A stretch of DNA of 64,000 bases from Pseudomonas sp. S30 (lineage in GTDB: Bacteria > Pseudomonadota > Gammaproteobacteria > Pseudomonadales > Pseudomonadaceae): positions 96,927-160,926 of the forward strand of contig NZ_JACVTO010000014.1 in the NCBI RefSeq assembly GCF_016518545.1. The letters run 5' to 3'. The number at the start of each line of letters is the position of its first letter. Positions within the stretch are counted from its first letter, which is position 1. The notes under the pieces are model-generated. The model saw nothing but the letters and a program-made list of their open reading frames with translations, searched no databases and was not told the origin of the DNA. Shown piece after piece: positions 55,454 through 64,000 of the stretch. A program made the translations under genes and the position numbers.

Positions 55454-56185
55454 TTAGTAGTTGTCGCAGAAGGCCTGGGCCTCGGCCACATCGAGCGTAC
55501 CTTCGTAGATGGCACGGCCGGTGATCGCACCGACGATGCCCGGCGCCTTGGCATCGAGCAGGGCCTTGATGTCACCCAGGTTGTGGATGCCGCCCGAGGC
55601 GATCACCGGAATGCGGGTGGCTTCGGCCAGGGCCTTGGTGAAGGGCACGTTGCAGCCCTGCATCATGCCGTCCTTGGCGATGTCGGTGTAGACGATCGCC
55701 GAAACGCCATCGGCCTCGAAACGCCTGGCCAGGTCGATGACCTGGACGCTGCTGACCTCGGCCCAGCCGTCGGTGGCGACGAAACCGTCCTTGGCATCCA
55801 GACCGACGATGACCTTGCCGGGAAACGCCTTGCAGGCCTCGGCGACGAATTCGGGCTGCTTCACGGCCTTGGTGCCGATGATCACGTAGCTGACGCCGGC
55901 CTTGACGTAATGCTCGATGGTCTCCAGCGAGCGGATACCGCCACCGATCTGGATCGGCAGATCGGGATAGCGCCGGGCGATGGCGGTGACCACCTCGCCG
56001 TTGACCGGCTGGCCTTCGAAGGCACCATTGAGGTCGACCAGGTGAAGGCGGCGGCAGCCGCCCTCGACCCACTTGGCGGCCATGCTCACCGGATCGTCGG
56101 AAAATACCGTGGAGTCGTCCATCCGGCCCTGACGCAGACGTACACAGGCACCGTCTTTCAGATCGATTGCAGGAATAATCAGCAT
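55454..56185 (-). CDS. hisA: ProFAR isomerase
   Basis: HisA of 243 aa, the (beta/alpha)8 isomerase before HisF in the pathway. Catalytic Asp residues lie in IIPAIDLKDGACVRL and VYTDIAKDGMMQG. It shows the usual internal half-barrel similarity to HisF. The ATG at 56185 gives the normal length. Confidence 0.97.
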   Translation of the reverse strand: MLIIPAIDLKDGACVRLRQGRMDDSTVFSDDPVSMAAKWVEGGCRRLHLVDLNGAFEGQPVNGEVVTAIARRYPDLPIQIGGGIRSLETIEHYVKAGVSYVIIGTKAVKQPEFVAEACKAFPGKVIVGLDAKDGFVATDGWAEVSSVQVIDLARRFEADGVSAIVYTDIAKDGMMQGCNVPFTKALAEATRIPVIASGGIHNLGDIKALLDAKAPGIVGAITGRAIYEGTLDVAEAQAFCDNY

Positions 56186-56300
56186 GTTCTTTCCTTTGTT
56201 GAACGGCGAGCTGCGAGCGGCGAGCGACACGCAGTGCGCGTTGTAATACGGACGGTGGCCGGGGCGCGAGGGTGGAACCCGGCGGCGGCTCACAGCGGCC

Positions 56301-56561
56301 TCAGTTCTTCTCCAGCGCCCACAAGTCGCTCTCGATGGCGTCGAAGCGTTCCTTGAGGTGCAGTTGCACGTCGGCGACCGCCCGGTTGTAGTAATGCGGT
56401 GCCACTTCACGGGCGAACACCTCGAGCACCTCGGCCACTTCGAACGAACCCAATTGCAGTTCGAAGCGGTCTTCGAGAAAGCGCTGGAGCGTGTCGAGGG
56501 CTTCGCGCTCCTGCTCGGGGGCCAGCGTCAGGATCGGCGCTCGGGCCTTGGCGCGACCCAT
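56301..56561 (-). CDS. DUF2164 protein within the his operon
   Basis: An 86-aa protein, mostly helical and acidic at the C-terminus (ALDTLQRFLEDRFEL, then VAPHYYNRAVADVQLHL). It matches the DUF2164 family. Its ATG overlaps the hisH TAA by one base (TAATG), so it is made together with HisH. A homologue at the same site seems usual in Pseudomonas. The function is unknown. Confidence 0.8.
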   Translation of the reverse strand: MGRAKARAPILTLAPEQEREALDTLQRFLEDRFELQLGSFEVAEVLEVFAREVAPHYYNRAVADVQLHLKERFDAIESDLWALEKN

Positions 56562-57199
56562 TACCAGCGACCGTCCCAGGCGACGAAGTTCTGCAGCAGT
56601 TGCAGGCCGTGGGTATGGCTCTTTTCCGGGTGGAACTGCACGGCGAAGCGCGAGCCGTCGGCCAGCGCGGCAGCGAAATCCACGCCATAGTGACCACGGC
56701 CGACCACCTGCCCCGGCTTGCCGGCCGCGATGTAGTAGCTGTGCACGAAGTAGAAGCGGGCACGATCCGGAATGTCGTGCCACAGCGGATGGTCGATGGT
56801 CTGGCTGACCTCGTTCCAGCCCATGTGCGGCACCTTCAGGTGCTCGCCATCCTGCGCCAGGTCCTTGCCGAAGAAGCGCACCTGGCCGGGGAACAGGCCG
56901 ATGCAGTCCACGCCCTGGTTTTCCTCGCTGCGCTCCAGCAGGGCCTGCATGCCCACGCAGATGCCGAGGAAGGGCCGGTCCTGGCTGACTTCGCGCACCA
57001 GGCTGTCGAAGCCCAGGCGGCGGATCTCGGCCATGCAGTCGCGGATCGCCCCCACGCCCGGGAACACCACCCGGTCGGCTTCGCGGATCACCGCGGCATC
57101 GCTGGTGACCAGCACCTTGCCAGCGCCCACGTGTTCGAGGGCCTTGGCCACCGAGTGCAGGTTGCCCATGCCATAGTCGATGACGGCGACGGTCTGCAT
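56561..57199 (-). CDS. hisH: Imidazole glycerol phosphate synthase, glutaminase subunit
   Basis: HisH of 212 aa, a class I amidotransferase that feeds ammonia to HisF. The catalytic triad is the Cys in LGICVGMQAL and His/Glu in FHPEKS. The oxyanion loop is FPGVGAIRD. Its ATG overlaps the hisB TGA by one base (TGATG). Confidence 0.97.
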   Translation of the reverse strand: MQTVAVIDYGMGNLHSVAKALEHVGAGKVLVTSDAAVIREADRVVFPGVGAIRDCMAEIRRLGFDSLVREVSQDRPFLGICVGMQALLERSEENQGVDCIGLFPGQVRFFGKDLAQDGEHLKVPHMGWNEVSQTIDHPLWHDIPDRARFYFVHSYYIAAGKPGQVVGRGHYGVDFAAALADGSRFAVQFHPEKSHTHGLQLLQNFVAWDGRW

Positions 57200-57792
57200 C
57201 ACAGGCATCCCTTGGTCGACGGCATCTGGCCAGCCATGCGTTCGTCGAGGGTCACGGCCATGCGCAGCGCCCGGCCGAAGGCCTTGAACACGGTTTCGAT
57301 CTGGTGATGGGTGTTGTGCCCGCGAAGCGTGTCGATGTGCAGGGTGACCAGCGCGTGGTTGACGAAGCCCTGGAAGAACTCCTGGAACAGGTCCACGTCG
57401 AAACCGCCGACCGAGGCACGGGTGTACGGCACATGCATCTGCAGGCCCGGGCGGCCGGAGAAGTCGATGACCACCCGCGACAGTGCCTCGTCCAGCGGCA
57501 CGTAGGCATGGCCATAGCGGAAGATGCCCTTCTTGTCGCCCACGGCCTTGGCGAACGCCTGGCCGAGGGTGATGCCGACGTCCTCGACGGTGTGGTGATC
57601 GTCGATATGCAGGTCGCCCTTGCATTCGATGTCCAGATCGATGAGCCCGTGCCGGGCGATCTGGTCGAGCATGTGTTCAAGGAACGGCACACCGATCTCG
57701 AATCGGGCCTTGCCCGTGCCATCCAGGTTGATCGAGGCCTTGACCTGGGTTTCCAGGGTATTGCGCTCGACGGAAGCCTTACGTTCGACCAT
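57199..57792 (-). CDS. hisB: Imidazoleglycerol-phosphate dehydratase
   Basis: Monofunctional HisB of 197 aa. Metal-binding histidine motifs are DIHIDDHHTVED (as DLHIDDHHTVED) and RGHNTHHQIE. It lacks the phosphatase domain found in enteric HisB. It is the first gene of hisB-hisH-DUF2164-hisA-hisF. The ATG at 57792 gives the standard length. Confidence 0.97.
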   Translation of the reverse strand: MVERKASVERNTLETQVKASINLDGTGKARFEIGVPFLEHMLDQIARHGLIDLDIECKGDLHIDDHHTVEDVGITLGQAFAKAVGDKKGIFRYGHAYVPLDEALSRVVIDFSGRPGLQMHVPYTRASVGGFDVDLFQEFFQGFVNHALVTLHIDTLRGHNTHHQIETVFKAFGRALRMAVTLDERMAGQMPSTKGCL

Positions 57793-57863
57793 CACCAGCT
57801 CCGCAAAATCATTGGGCGAAAAGGGCTCCATTATAGGCCCAGAACGCCTCGGCCTAAAAGCAA

Positions 57864-57928
57864 TCGCGGGTAAACCCGCTCCCAGGGATGCCAGACACCC
57901 CTGCGAACGCGTTTACCCGCGAAAGGCC
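57864..57928. repeat. Inverted pair of REP elements (REPIN-like)
   Basis: TCGCGGGTAAACCCGCTCCC (57864-57883) and, inverted, CGCGTTTACCCGCGAAAGGCC lie about 25 bases apart between hisB and the OFA transporter gene. The words match the P. putida REP core. Confidence 0.75.
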
Positions 57929-57967
57929 CTGCCGCCGGTCGGTCCAACCGGCGCGGCGCACTGACCG

Positions 57968-59617
57968 TCAGTGGAACAGCACCGCGGTCTTCTGCAGGGT
58001 GATCCACACGCCCCAGGCCAGCGGAATCACCACCACGGCCCAGGCCAGCAGCACCAGTGGCAGGCTGCCAGGCGCCGCATGCCACTCCAGCGACCTGGTG
58101 CCATCGGCGCCCTTGTCGTGGCTCAGGGCACGCTCTGCGGCAAGCTCGGCGTCGGTCATGAAGTACTTGTCGGCCACCGGACGCACCAGCAGGTTGCAGA
58201 TGAAGCCCAGAACCAACAGGCCGGCGAGGATGTACAAGGTCATGTCGTAGGCAGCGGCGCGCGGTACACCGGCGGCCAGTTGCGCTTCGCGCAGGTAGGT
58301 GATCAGCACCGGGCCGAGCACGCCTGCGGCAGCCCAGGCGGTCAGCAGGCGGCCGTGGATCGCCCCCACCATCTGCGTGCCGAACAGGTCGGCCAGGTAC
58401 GCTGGAACGGTGGCGAAACCGCCGCCGTACATCGACAGGATGATGCAGAACGCCGCCACGAACAGCGCGACATTGCCGATGTGGCCCATGTTCGGCACCA
58501 GGGTGTACAGGCCCACGCCCAGGGCAAAGAAGGCGAAGTAGGTGTTCTTGCGCCCGATGTAGTCGGAGAAGGACGCCCAGAAGAACCGTCCGCCGATGTT
58601 GAACAGGCTCAGCAGACCGGTGAAGCCGGCCGCGATGGCGGCGATCTGCGCCAGTTGCGCAGCATTGAGCTCACTGAAGCTCAGGTCGTTGCCCAGCAGC
58701 TTGCCGCCGAACACCTCCTGCAGCAGCGGCGAGGCCATCCCGAGAATGCCGATACCGGCCGAGACGTTCAGGCACAGCACCAGCCACACCAGCGCGAACT
58801 GCGGGGTTTTCCAGGCCACGCTGACATGCACGTGACGGTCGGTGACCATGGCGTTGGCCTTCTTCACCGGCGGAGTCCAGCCCTCGGGTTTCCAGCCGGT
58901 CGGCGGCACCCGATAAGCCAGTGCACCGGCGGTCATGAACACGAAGTAGATGGCCGCCATGGCGACGAAGCTCTGCCACACGCCCACTTCCTGGCCGTTG
59001 GCGAAATGCCCCATCAGTGCGGTCGCCAGCGGCGCCCCTACCATCGCGCCGCCGCCGAAGCCCATGATCGCCATGCCGGTGGCCATGCCGCGCTTGTCCG
59101 GGAACCACTTGATCAGGGTCGATACCGGGGAGATGTAGCCCAGCCCCAGGCCGATGCCGCCGATCACGCCCGAGCCCAGCCACATCAGCCACAACTGATG
59201 GGTCTTGACACCGATGGCCGAAATCACCAGGCCGCCGCACCAGCACAGGGCCGATACCAGGCCGGCCTTGCGCGGGCCGGCGTGTTCCAGCCAGCCGCCC
59301 AGCACCGCCGCCGAGCAGCCGAGGAAGACGAAGAACAGGGTGTAGATCCAGCTCAGCATCGAGATCTGCCAATCGCAGTCGGCGCTGAACAGGCGGGCGA
59401 TGAAGCCCAGGTCCGGCGAACAGGCCACCGGGGCGGTGATGCCGATGGCCTGCGACAGGGGCAGCCAGAATACCGAGAAGCCGTACGCCATGCCGATGCA
59501 CAGGTGGATGGCCAGCGCCGCCGGGGGAACCAGCCAGCGGTTGAAGCCCGGACGGGCGATGATGCGCTCCTTTGACAGGAAGCTTGGCGTCGCTCCTGGC
59601 GTGTTGCTGCTGTTCAT
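57968..59617 (-). CDS. OFA-family MFS transporter (oxalate/formate antiporter type)
   Basis: A 549-aa MFS protein with about twelve helices. It has GYISPVSTLIKWFPDKRGMATG, a hallmark of the OFA (oxalate:formate antiporter) family, and FSDYIGRKNTYF in the central region. There is an extended loop after helix 1 with Cys residues (VACSPDLGF) and a hydrophilic stretch at about 470-510. The substrate is unknown. A role in monocarboxylate uptake is possible. AGGAT precedes the ATG at 59617. Confidence 0.85.
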   Translation of the reverse strand: MNSSNTPGATPSFLSKERIIARPGFNRWLVPPAALAIHLCIGMAYGFSVFWLPLSQAIGITAPVACSPDLGFIARLFSADCDWQISMLSWIYTLFFVFLGCSAAVLGGWLEHAGPRKAGLVSALCWCGGLVISAIGVKTHQLWLMWLGSGVIGGIGLGLGYISPVSTLIKWFPDKRGMATGMAIMGFGGGAMVGAPLATALMGHFANGQEVGVWQSFVAMAAIYFVFMTAGALAYRVPPTGWKPEGWTPPVKKANAMVTDRHVHVSVAWKTPQFALVWLVLCLNVSAGIGILGMASPLLQEVFGGKLLGNDLSFSELNAAQLAQIAAIAAGFTGLLSLFNIGGRFFWASFSDYIGRKNTYFAFFALGVGLYTLVPNMGHIGNVALFVAAFCIILSMYGGGFATVPAYLADLFGTQMVGAIHGRLLTAWAAAGVLGPVLITYLREAQLAAGVPRAAAYDMTLYILAGLLVLGFICNLLVRPVADKYFMTDAELAAERALSHDKGADGTRSLEWHAAPGSLPLVLLAWAVVVIPLAWGVWITLQKTAVLFH

Positions 59618-60034
59618 GGATTCGATCCTTTTATGAGTTGTCAGTGCTTTCGGATCGTTTCCCTGGCTTTTTCGCGGCACGCAAGGCGAATGTCGCGCCG
59701 TAATCGGCGTCGCTGCCCCGCGACATTAGGTCGCGGACACTCCGTAAGCTGGCGAAGATTACCAGCATCAGGTGACAGTGAGATCAAACTGACATCGTTA
59801 TTTTTTCATCAGACGCCAAGCCAGGGCGCAAGCACGCAACCGTTTGCGAAAAATAGCCTGCTGTCATTCAGCGAAACCCTGCCCCCTCGGTGCGGTCACT
59901 GCATCGACAGTCCGGGCGTCGAGCGGTTCCGATTCCCCGAATACACCCTATCTCGCGCCGGCTACTGAGAAGCGCCGCTCACAGGGTTATACTCTGCGGC
60001 TCGAATTCACCTATCGGACTACAAGGACTCGCCC
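59618..60034. promoter_or_regulatory. Divergent intergenic region with a candidate asmA promoter
   Basis: The 417-base gap between divergent genes holds TATACT at 59988-59993, a fair -10 box about 40 bases before the asmA-like ATG; a -35 box is not clear. The middle (59790-59860) is A+T-richer. No gene or other structure is seen. Confidence 0.35.
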
Positions 60035-62278
60035 ATGAAAGCGTTCGGCAAAATCCTGGGGCTGGGACTTCTCGGGTTGTTGCTGATCGTCGTGGCGCTG
60101 GGCTTCGCCCTGACCCACCTCTTCGATCCCAACGACTACAAAGATGAAATCCGCGACCTGGCCCGCAAGAAGGCCCATGTCGAGCTGACGCTCAACGGCG
60201 ATATCGGCTGGAGCCTGTTCCCCTGGCTGGGCCTGGAATTGCATGAGGCGAGCATCGCCACGCTGAACAATCCCAAGCAGCCGTTCGCCGATTTGCAGAT
60301 GCTCGGCCTGTCGGTGCGCGTGCTGCCGCTGCTGCGCCGCGAAGTGCAGATGAGCGATGTCCGCGTCGAAGGTCTGAACCTCACCCTGGTCCGCGACCAG
60401 CAGGGTCATGGCAACTGGGAAGACATCGGCAAGCCGCTGCCCGAGCAGGATGCCCAGGCGCCGGCGGCCAGCGAACCGAGCCAGGCGCCTGGCGCGGCAA
60501 AGAGCGACAACAACGAGCGCGCCGTGAAGCTGGACATCGACAGCCTCACCGTGAACAACGCCCGTGTGCAGTTCACCGATGAGCAGAACGGCAAGAGCTA
60601 CGGCGCCGAGAGCATCCAGCTGAGCACCGGCCCGGTGCACGACGGCGTCGACACGCCGCTCAAGGCCAGTGCGTTCATCAGCGCCAGCGACCCCAACGTG
60701 AAGGCGCGTACCGAGCTGGTCGGCGACCTGCGCTTCGACCGCAAGCTCAAGCGCTACAGCCTGGGCGACATGCGCCTGTCCGGGGAAATCTCGGGCGAGC
60801 CCACCGCTGGCAAGAGCGTGACCTACGCAGCCCAGGGGCAGGTCCTGGTGGACCTGGCGGCCAACGTCGCGTCCTGGACCGGCCTCAAGGTTTCGGCCAA
60901 CCAGCTGCGCGCCCTGGGCGAGCTGAACCTGCGCGATCTGAACGGCGCGGCGCAGCTGAGCGGTGGCCTGTCCGTAGCCCAGTTCGACCTGCGCACCTTC
61001 CTCGACGGCATCGGCCATCCGCTGCCGGCCACCGCCGACCCCAAGGCCTTCTCCAAGCTCGAGCTGGTCACCCGCCTGGAAGGCTCGCAGACGGCCATCG
61101 CCTTGCAGGACCTGGCGGTGAAGCTCGACGACAGCAGCTTCACCGGCCGGGTCGCCATCGAGGACTTCGCCAAACAGGCGCTGCGCGTACAGCTCAAGGG
61201 CGACACCTTCGATGCCGACCGCTACCTGCCGGCCAAGAGCGATGAAGCCAAGGGGGCCAAGGCGGCGCGCCAGGCCCAGGTGCAGCAGCAGGAGGCCGGC
61301 GCGCTCGCCGGTGCGGGCAGCTCGCCGCTGCCTGACGCCCCGACTCAAGTGGCCTGGAGCACCGATAAGCTGCTGCCGGTCGATCGCCTGCGTGCGCTCG
61401 ACCTGCAAGCCGATTTGGCGTTCGGCGCCTTGACCCTGGATAAGTTGCCCATTACCGATGCGCGCCTGCAAGCCACCGGCCAAGGCGGCCTGCTGACCCT
61501 GCAGACCCTGCGCGGCGGCCTCTACAAGGGCAGCTTCGAGGCCAAGGGCACGGTCGATGTGCGTCCTGCGGTGCCGCAACTGGGCATCAACACCCAGATC
61601 ACCCGGGTACCGGTGGAGCACTTCATCAAGCGCGAGAAACCGGACCAGGCGCCGCCGGTCAAGGGCCTGCTGACCCTGTCCAGCGACCTGACCGCCACCG
61701 GCAACAGCCAGAAAGCGCTGGTCGACACCCTCAATGGCACCGCCAACTTCACCATCAGCGATGGTGTGCTGGTCAACGCCAACCTGGAACAGCAGCTGTG
61801 CCAGGCCATCGCCACCCTCAACCGCAAGCAGCTCAGCGGCGAGCCGCGGGCCAAGGACACGCCGTTCCAGCAATTGAACGGTTCGCTGGTGGTGCGCAAC
61901 GGCGTGGCCAGCAACCCGGACCTGAAAGTGCGTATCCCCGGCCTGACCGTCAACGGCCATGGCGACGTGGACCTGCGGGTGCTGGGCATGGACTACGGGA
62001 TTGGCGTGCTGGTGGAGGGCGACCAGCGGGCCATGCCCGATCCGGCTTGCCAGGTGAACCAGCGCTACGTCGGCGTCGAGCTGCCGCTGCGCTGCCGTGG
62101 TCCGCTGGAGCTGGGCGCCAAGGCCTGCCGCCTGGACCAGGATGGCCTGGGCAAGGTCGCCGCCAAACTGGCCGGCAATCGCCTGAAGGACAAGATCGAC
62201 GAAAAACTCGATGAAAAACTCGGCGACAAGGTGAGCCCGGAACTCAAGGACGCGCTCAAGGGGCTGTTCAAGCGATGA
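60035..62278 (+). CDS. AsmA family protein
   Basis: A 747-aa envelope protein. One N-terminal membrane helix (about 6-28) anchors a large periplasmic part. The AsmA start signature FDPNDYKDEIRDLARKK and GDIGWSLFPWLGLELHEASI is clear. The C-terminal AsmA_2 region (about 500-690) has GLLTLSSDLTATG and NGTANFTISDGVL. AsmA-like proteins are long beta-taco proteins that move or order phospholipids between membranes. AAGGA precedes the ATG. It overlaps mutY by four bases. Confidence 0.9.
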   Translation: MKAFGKILGLGLLGLLLIVVALGFALTHLFDPNDYKDEIRDLARKKAHVELTLNGDIGWSLFPWLGLELHEASIATLNNPKQPFADLQMLGLSVRVLPLLRREVQMSDVRVEGLNLTLVRDQQGHGNWEDIGKPLPEQDAQAPAASEPSQAPGAAKSDNNERAVKLDIDSLTVNNARVQFTDEQNGKSYGAESIQLSTGPVHDGVDTPLKASAFISASDPNVKARTELVGDLRFDRKLKRYSLGDMRLSGEISGEPTAGKSVTYAAQGQVLVDLAANVASWTGLKVSANQLRALGELNLRDLNGAAQLSGGLSVAQFDLRTFLDGIGHPLPATADPKAFSKLELVTRLEGSQTAIALQDLAVKLDDSSFTGRVAIEDFAKQALRVQLKGDTFDADRYLPAKSDEAKGAKAARQAQVQQQEAGALAGAGSSPLPDAPTQVAWSTDKLLPVDRLRALDLQADLAFGALTLDKLPITDARLQATGQGGLLTLQTLRGGLYKGSFEAKGTVDVRPAVPQLGINTQITRVPVEHFIKREKPDQAPPVKGLLTLSSDLTATGNSQKALVDTLNGTANFTISDGVLVNANLEQQLCQAIATLNRKQLSGEPRAKDTPFQQLNGSLVVRNGVASNPDLKVRIPGLTVNGHGDVDLRVLGMDYGIGVLVEGDQRAMPDPACQVNQRYVGVELPLRCRGPLELGAKACRLDQDGLGKVAAKLAGNRLKDKIDEKLDEKLGDKVSPELKDALKGLFKR

Positions 62279-63342
62279 CCCCGCAGCAGTTCTCCAGCGC
62301 CGTGCTGGACTGGTTCGACCGTCACGGCCGCCACGACCTGCCCTGGCAACAGGGCATCACCCCGTATCGGGTGTGGGTCTCGGAAATCATGTTGCAGCAG
62401 ACCCAGGTGAGCACGGTGCTCAATTACTTCGAGCGCTTCATGCAGGCGCTGCCGACCGTGCAGGCGCTGGCCGAGGCGCCGGAGGACGAAGTGCTGCACC
62501 TGTGGACGGGCCTGGGCTACTACACCCGCGCGCGCAACCTGCAGAAGGCGGCGCAGATCGTCGTCGCCCGGCACGACGGCGAGTTTCCACGCAGCGTCGC
62601 CCAGCTCATCGAGCTGCCGGGCATCGGCCGTTCGACCGCCGGCGCCATCGCCAGCATCAGCATGGGCCTGCGTGCGCCGATCCTGGACGGCAACGTCAAG
62701 CGGGTGCTGGCGCGCTTCACCGCCCAGGCCGGCTATCCTGGCGAACCCAAGGTGGCCAATGCCCTGTGGACGGCGGCCGAGCGCTTCACGCCGACCACGC
62801 GGGTCAACGACTACACCCAGGCGATGATGGACCTGGGCGCCACGCTCTGCACCCGCAGCAAGCCAAGCTGCCTGATCTGCCCGCTGCAACGCGGCTGCGA
62901 GGCGCACTTGCTGGGCGAAGAGAAGCGCTACCCCGAACCCAAGCCGCGCAAGACCCTGCCCCAGCGCCGCGCGCTGATGCCGCTGCTGGCCAACCGGCAA
63001 GGCGACATCCTGCTCTATCGTCGCCCTTCCAGCGGCCTGTGGGGCGGCTTGTGGAGCCTGCCCGAGCTCGACGACCTGGCGCAGCTCGACGACCTGGCCT
63101 ACCAGCATGGCCTGCGCCTGAACGGGCGCCATGCCCTGCCGGGCCTGACCCACACCTTCAGCCACTTCCAGCTGGCGATCGAGCCCTGGCTGGTGCAGGT
63201 CGACCCGGTCGAGTCCCACGTGGCCGAGCCCGACTGGCTCTGGTATAACCTCGCCACCCCGCCGCGCCTGGGCCTCGCCGCCCCGGTGAAAAAGCTGCTC
63301 GCGCGCGCGGCCGATGCCTTGAATGCAGGAGAAGCCCCATGA
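62275..63342 (+). CDS. mutY: Adenine DNA glycosylase
   Basis: MutY of 355 aa removes adenine opposite 8-oxoguanine. The catalytic Glu region is SEIMLQQTQV. The helix-hairpin-helix is LPGIGRSTAGAIAS, and the catalytic Asp lies in ILDGNVKRVLARF. The 4Fe-4S cluster motif is CTRSKPSCLICPLQRGC (C-x6-C-x2-C-x5-C). A NUDIX-like C-terminal domain recognises 8-oxoG. ATG overlaps the asmA-like stop. Confidence 0.97.
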   Translation: MTPQQFSSAVLDWFDRHGRHDLPWQQGITPYRVWVSEIMLQQTQVSTVLNYFERFMQALPTVQALAEAPEDEVLHLWTGLGYYTRARNLQKAAQIVVARHDGEFPRSVAQLIELPGIGRSTAGAIASISMGLRAPILDGNVKRVLARFTAQAGYPGEPKVANALWTAAERFTPTTRVNDYTQAMMDLGATLCTRSKPSCLICPLQRGCEAHLLGEEKRYPEPKPRKTLPQRRALMPLLANRQGDILLYRRPSSGLWGGLWSLPELDDLAQLDDLAYQHGLRLNGRHALPGLTHTFSHFQLAIEPWLVQVDPVESHVAEPDWLWYNLATPPRLGLAAPVKKLLARAADALNAGEAP

Positions 63343-63611
63343 CCCGCACCGTGATGTGCCGCAAGTACAACGAAGAACTCCCCGGCCTGGAGCGTCCGCC
63401 CTATCCCGGCGCCAAGGGTCAGGACATCTTCGATCACATCTCCCAGAAGGCCTGGGCCGATTGGCAGAAGGAACAGACCATGCTGATCAACGAGAAGCGC
63501 CTGAACATGATGAACGGCGAGGACCGTAAATTCCTCCAGGCCGAGATGGACAAGTTCTTCGCGGGTCAGGAGCACGCCAAGGCCGAAGGCTACGTACCAC
63601 CGAGCGAGTGA
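63339..63611 (+). CDS. yggX: Fe(2+)-trafficking / oxidative damage protection protein
   Basis: YggX of 90 aa, with the family start MTRTVMCRKYNEELPGLERP and the conserved Cys7. It helps protect iron-sulfur proteins, and so suits MutY, whose gene it overlaps by four bases. Confidence 0.96.
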   Translation: MTRTVMCRKYNEELPGLERPPYPGAKGQDIFDHISQKAWADWQKEQTMLINEKRLNMMNGEDRKFLQAEMDKFFAGQEHAKAEGYVPPSE

Positions 63612-63692
63612 GGTCGAGCACGGGCGATCTGTACAAAAAACAGTCAGTCACCGTAAGCGACGGAATTAATTTAGAAAATTTTCAAAAAGTCG

Positions 63693-63721
63693 TTGACGCA
63701 AGGTCTGAAAACCTTTTTAAT
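63693..63721 (+). promoter_or_regulatory. Promoter of tRNA-Phe
   Basis: TTGACG (63693-63698), a 17-base spacer and TTTAAT (63716-63721) are followed by a GC-rich discriminator (CGCCCC), typical of stringently controlled stable-RNA promoters. Confidence 0.75.
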
Positions 63722-63731
63722 TCGCCCCGTC

Positions 63732-63807
63732 GCCCAGATAGCTCAGTCGGTAGAGCAGAGGATTGAAAATCCTCGTGTCGGCGGTTCGACTCCGTCTCTG
63801 GGCACCA
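63732..63807 (+). tRNA. tRNA-Phe (GAA)
   Basis: The 76-base gene folds as a cloverleaf. The acceptor stem is GCCCAGA / TCTGGGC, the D arm is GCTCAGTCGGTAGAGC, the anticodon loop is TTGAAAA (anticodon GAA), and the T loop is GGTTCGACTCC. CCA is encoded. It follows yggX, as in P. aeruginosa. Confidence 0.97.
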
Positions 63808-63853
63808 CCTTCAAGCATCGGGTGGTTGCAAAGTTACCCGAAGCGACACAAGA

Positions 63854-63877
63854 AACCCGCCCAGTGCGGGTTTTTTG
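63854..63877 (+). terminator. Terminator after tRNA-Phe
   Basis: The stem AACCCGC / GCGGGTT with a 5-base loop is followed by TTTTTT-type residues, 46 bases after the tRNA. Confidence 0.88.
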
Positions 63878-63982
63878 TTGCCTGGAATCTACCCTTCCGA
63901 TTGTCCTTGACCGGTATCAAGCGGTCGCTGCGCCGAACCACATAGACTGCTTCATGGATCCCCGCCTCCCCCAAGGACCTCC

Positions 63983-64000
63983 ATGACCGAAGACGCCCCC
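63983..64000 (+). CDS. Start of a further gene (5' fragment)
   Basis: ATG at 63983 opens MTEDAP and runs off the window. AAGGA lies five bases upstream. Six codons are too few for identification. Confidence 0.4.

Noticed and set aside
63693..63986. 97-codon open frame across tRNA-Phe
   Set aside because: It runs through the tRNA gene and its terminator and has no ribosome binding site.

Overview
The window is high-G+C chromosomal DNA of a Pseudomonas, most likely of the P. putida group. The evidence is the gene order (aceE-aceF-dipA-msrA; creBCD; glyA-soxBDAG-purU-fdhA; gbcA/gbcB; dgcAB-etfBA; cdhR-caiX-cdhCAB; gbdR-sdaB-cbcXWV; hisBHAF; mutY-yggX-tRNA-Phe), codon use, and REP hairpins of the putida type. 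Species cannot be fixed from sequence reading alone.

Layout: 1-3.1 kb is the end of aceE and all of aceF, closed by two hairpins. 3.4-7.5 kb carries a DipA-type c-di-GMP phosphodiesterase, msrA and a GST. 7.6-11.2 kb is the creB-creC-creD operon (minus strand). 11.3-13.4 kb holds a retropepsin-like protein, a PlsC-type acyltransferase and a DUF2780 protein. 13.6-22.6 kb is the minus-strand glyA-soxB-soxD-soxA-soxG-purU-fdhA run. 22.7-25.9 kb is an accessory three-gene unit (87-aa protein, duplicated RmlC-like cupin, MFS transporter) interrupted by a MITE-like element. ltaE, a ZapA-like/coiled-coil pair and a chemoreceptor remnant follow. 28.5-39.6 kb holds divergent gbcB/gbcA, a gene-free 0.65-kb region full of DnaA-box-like 9-mers, and the minus-strand operon dipeptidase-DUF5943-dgcA-dgcB-etfA-etfB. 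39.9-42.4 kb is an A+T-richer cassette of an ABC-type ATPase and an HNH nuclease that looks like a Septu-type anti-phage system. 42.6-54.5 kb holds a DUF1311 protein, the carnitine genes, gbdR, sdaB and the choline/betaine ABC transporter. 54.6-57.8 kb is a histidine operon, then an OFA-family transporter, asmA-like, mutY, yggX and tRNA-Phe.

The metabolic theme is quaternary-amine catabolism. Carnitine (CaiX, CdhA/C/B) is cut to glycine betaine, and CbcXWV imports choline/betaine. GbcAB takes betaine to dimethylglycine, DgcAB with its own ETF to sarcosine, and SoxBDAG to glycine. GlyA makes serine and SdaB makes pyruvate, which aceEF can oxidise. FdhA and PurU deal with released one-carbon units. 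GbdR and CdhR are the local AraC-type regulators.

The points most worth following up are the DnaA-box cluster at 31.2-33.5 kb, the Septu-like cassette, the peptide/cupin/MFS unit, missing metal ligands in the dipeptidase-like protein and in DgcA, and candidate operators for CreB, CdhR and GbdR.
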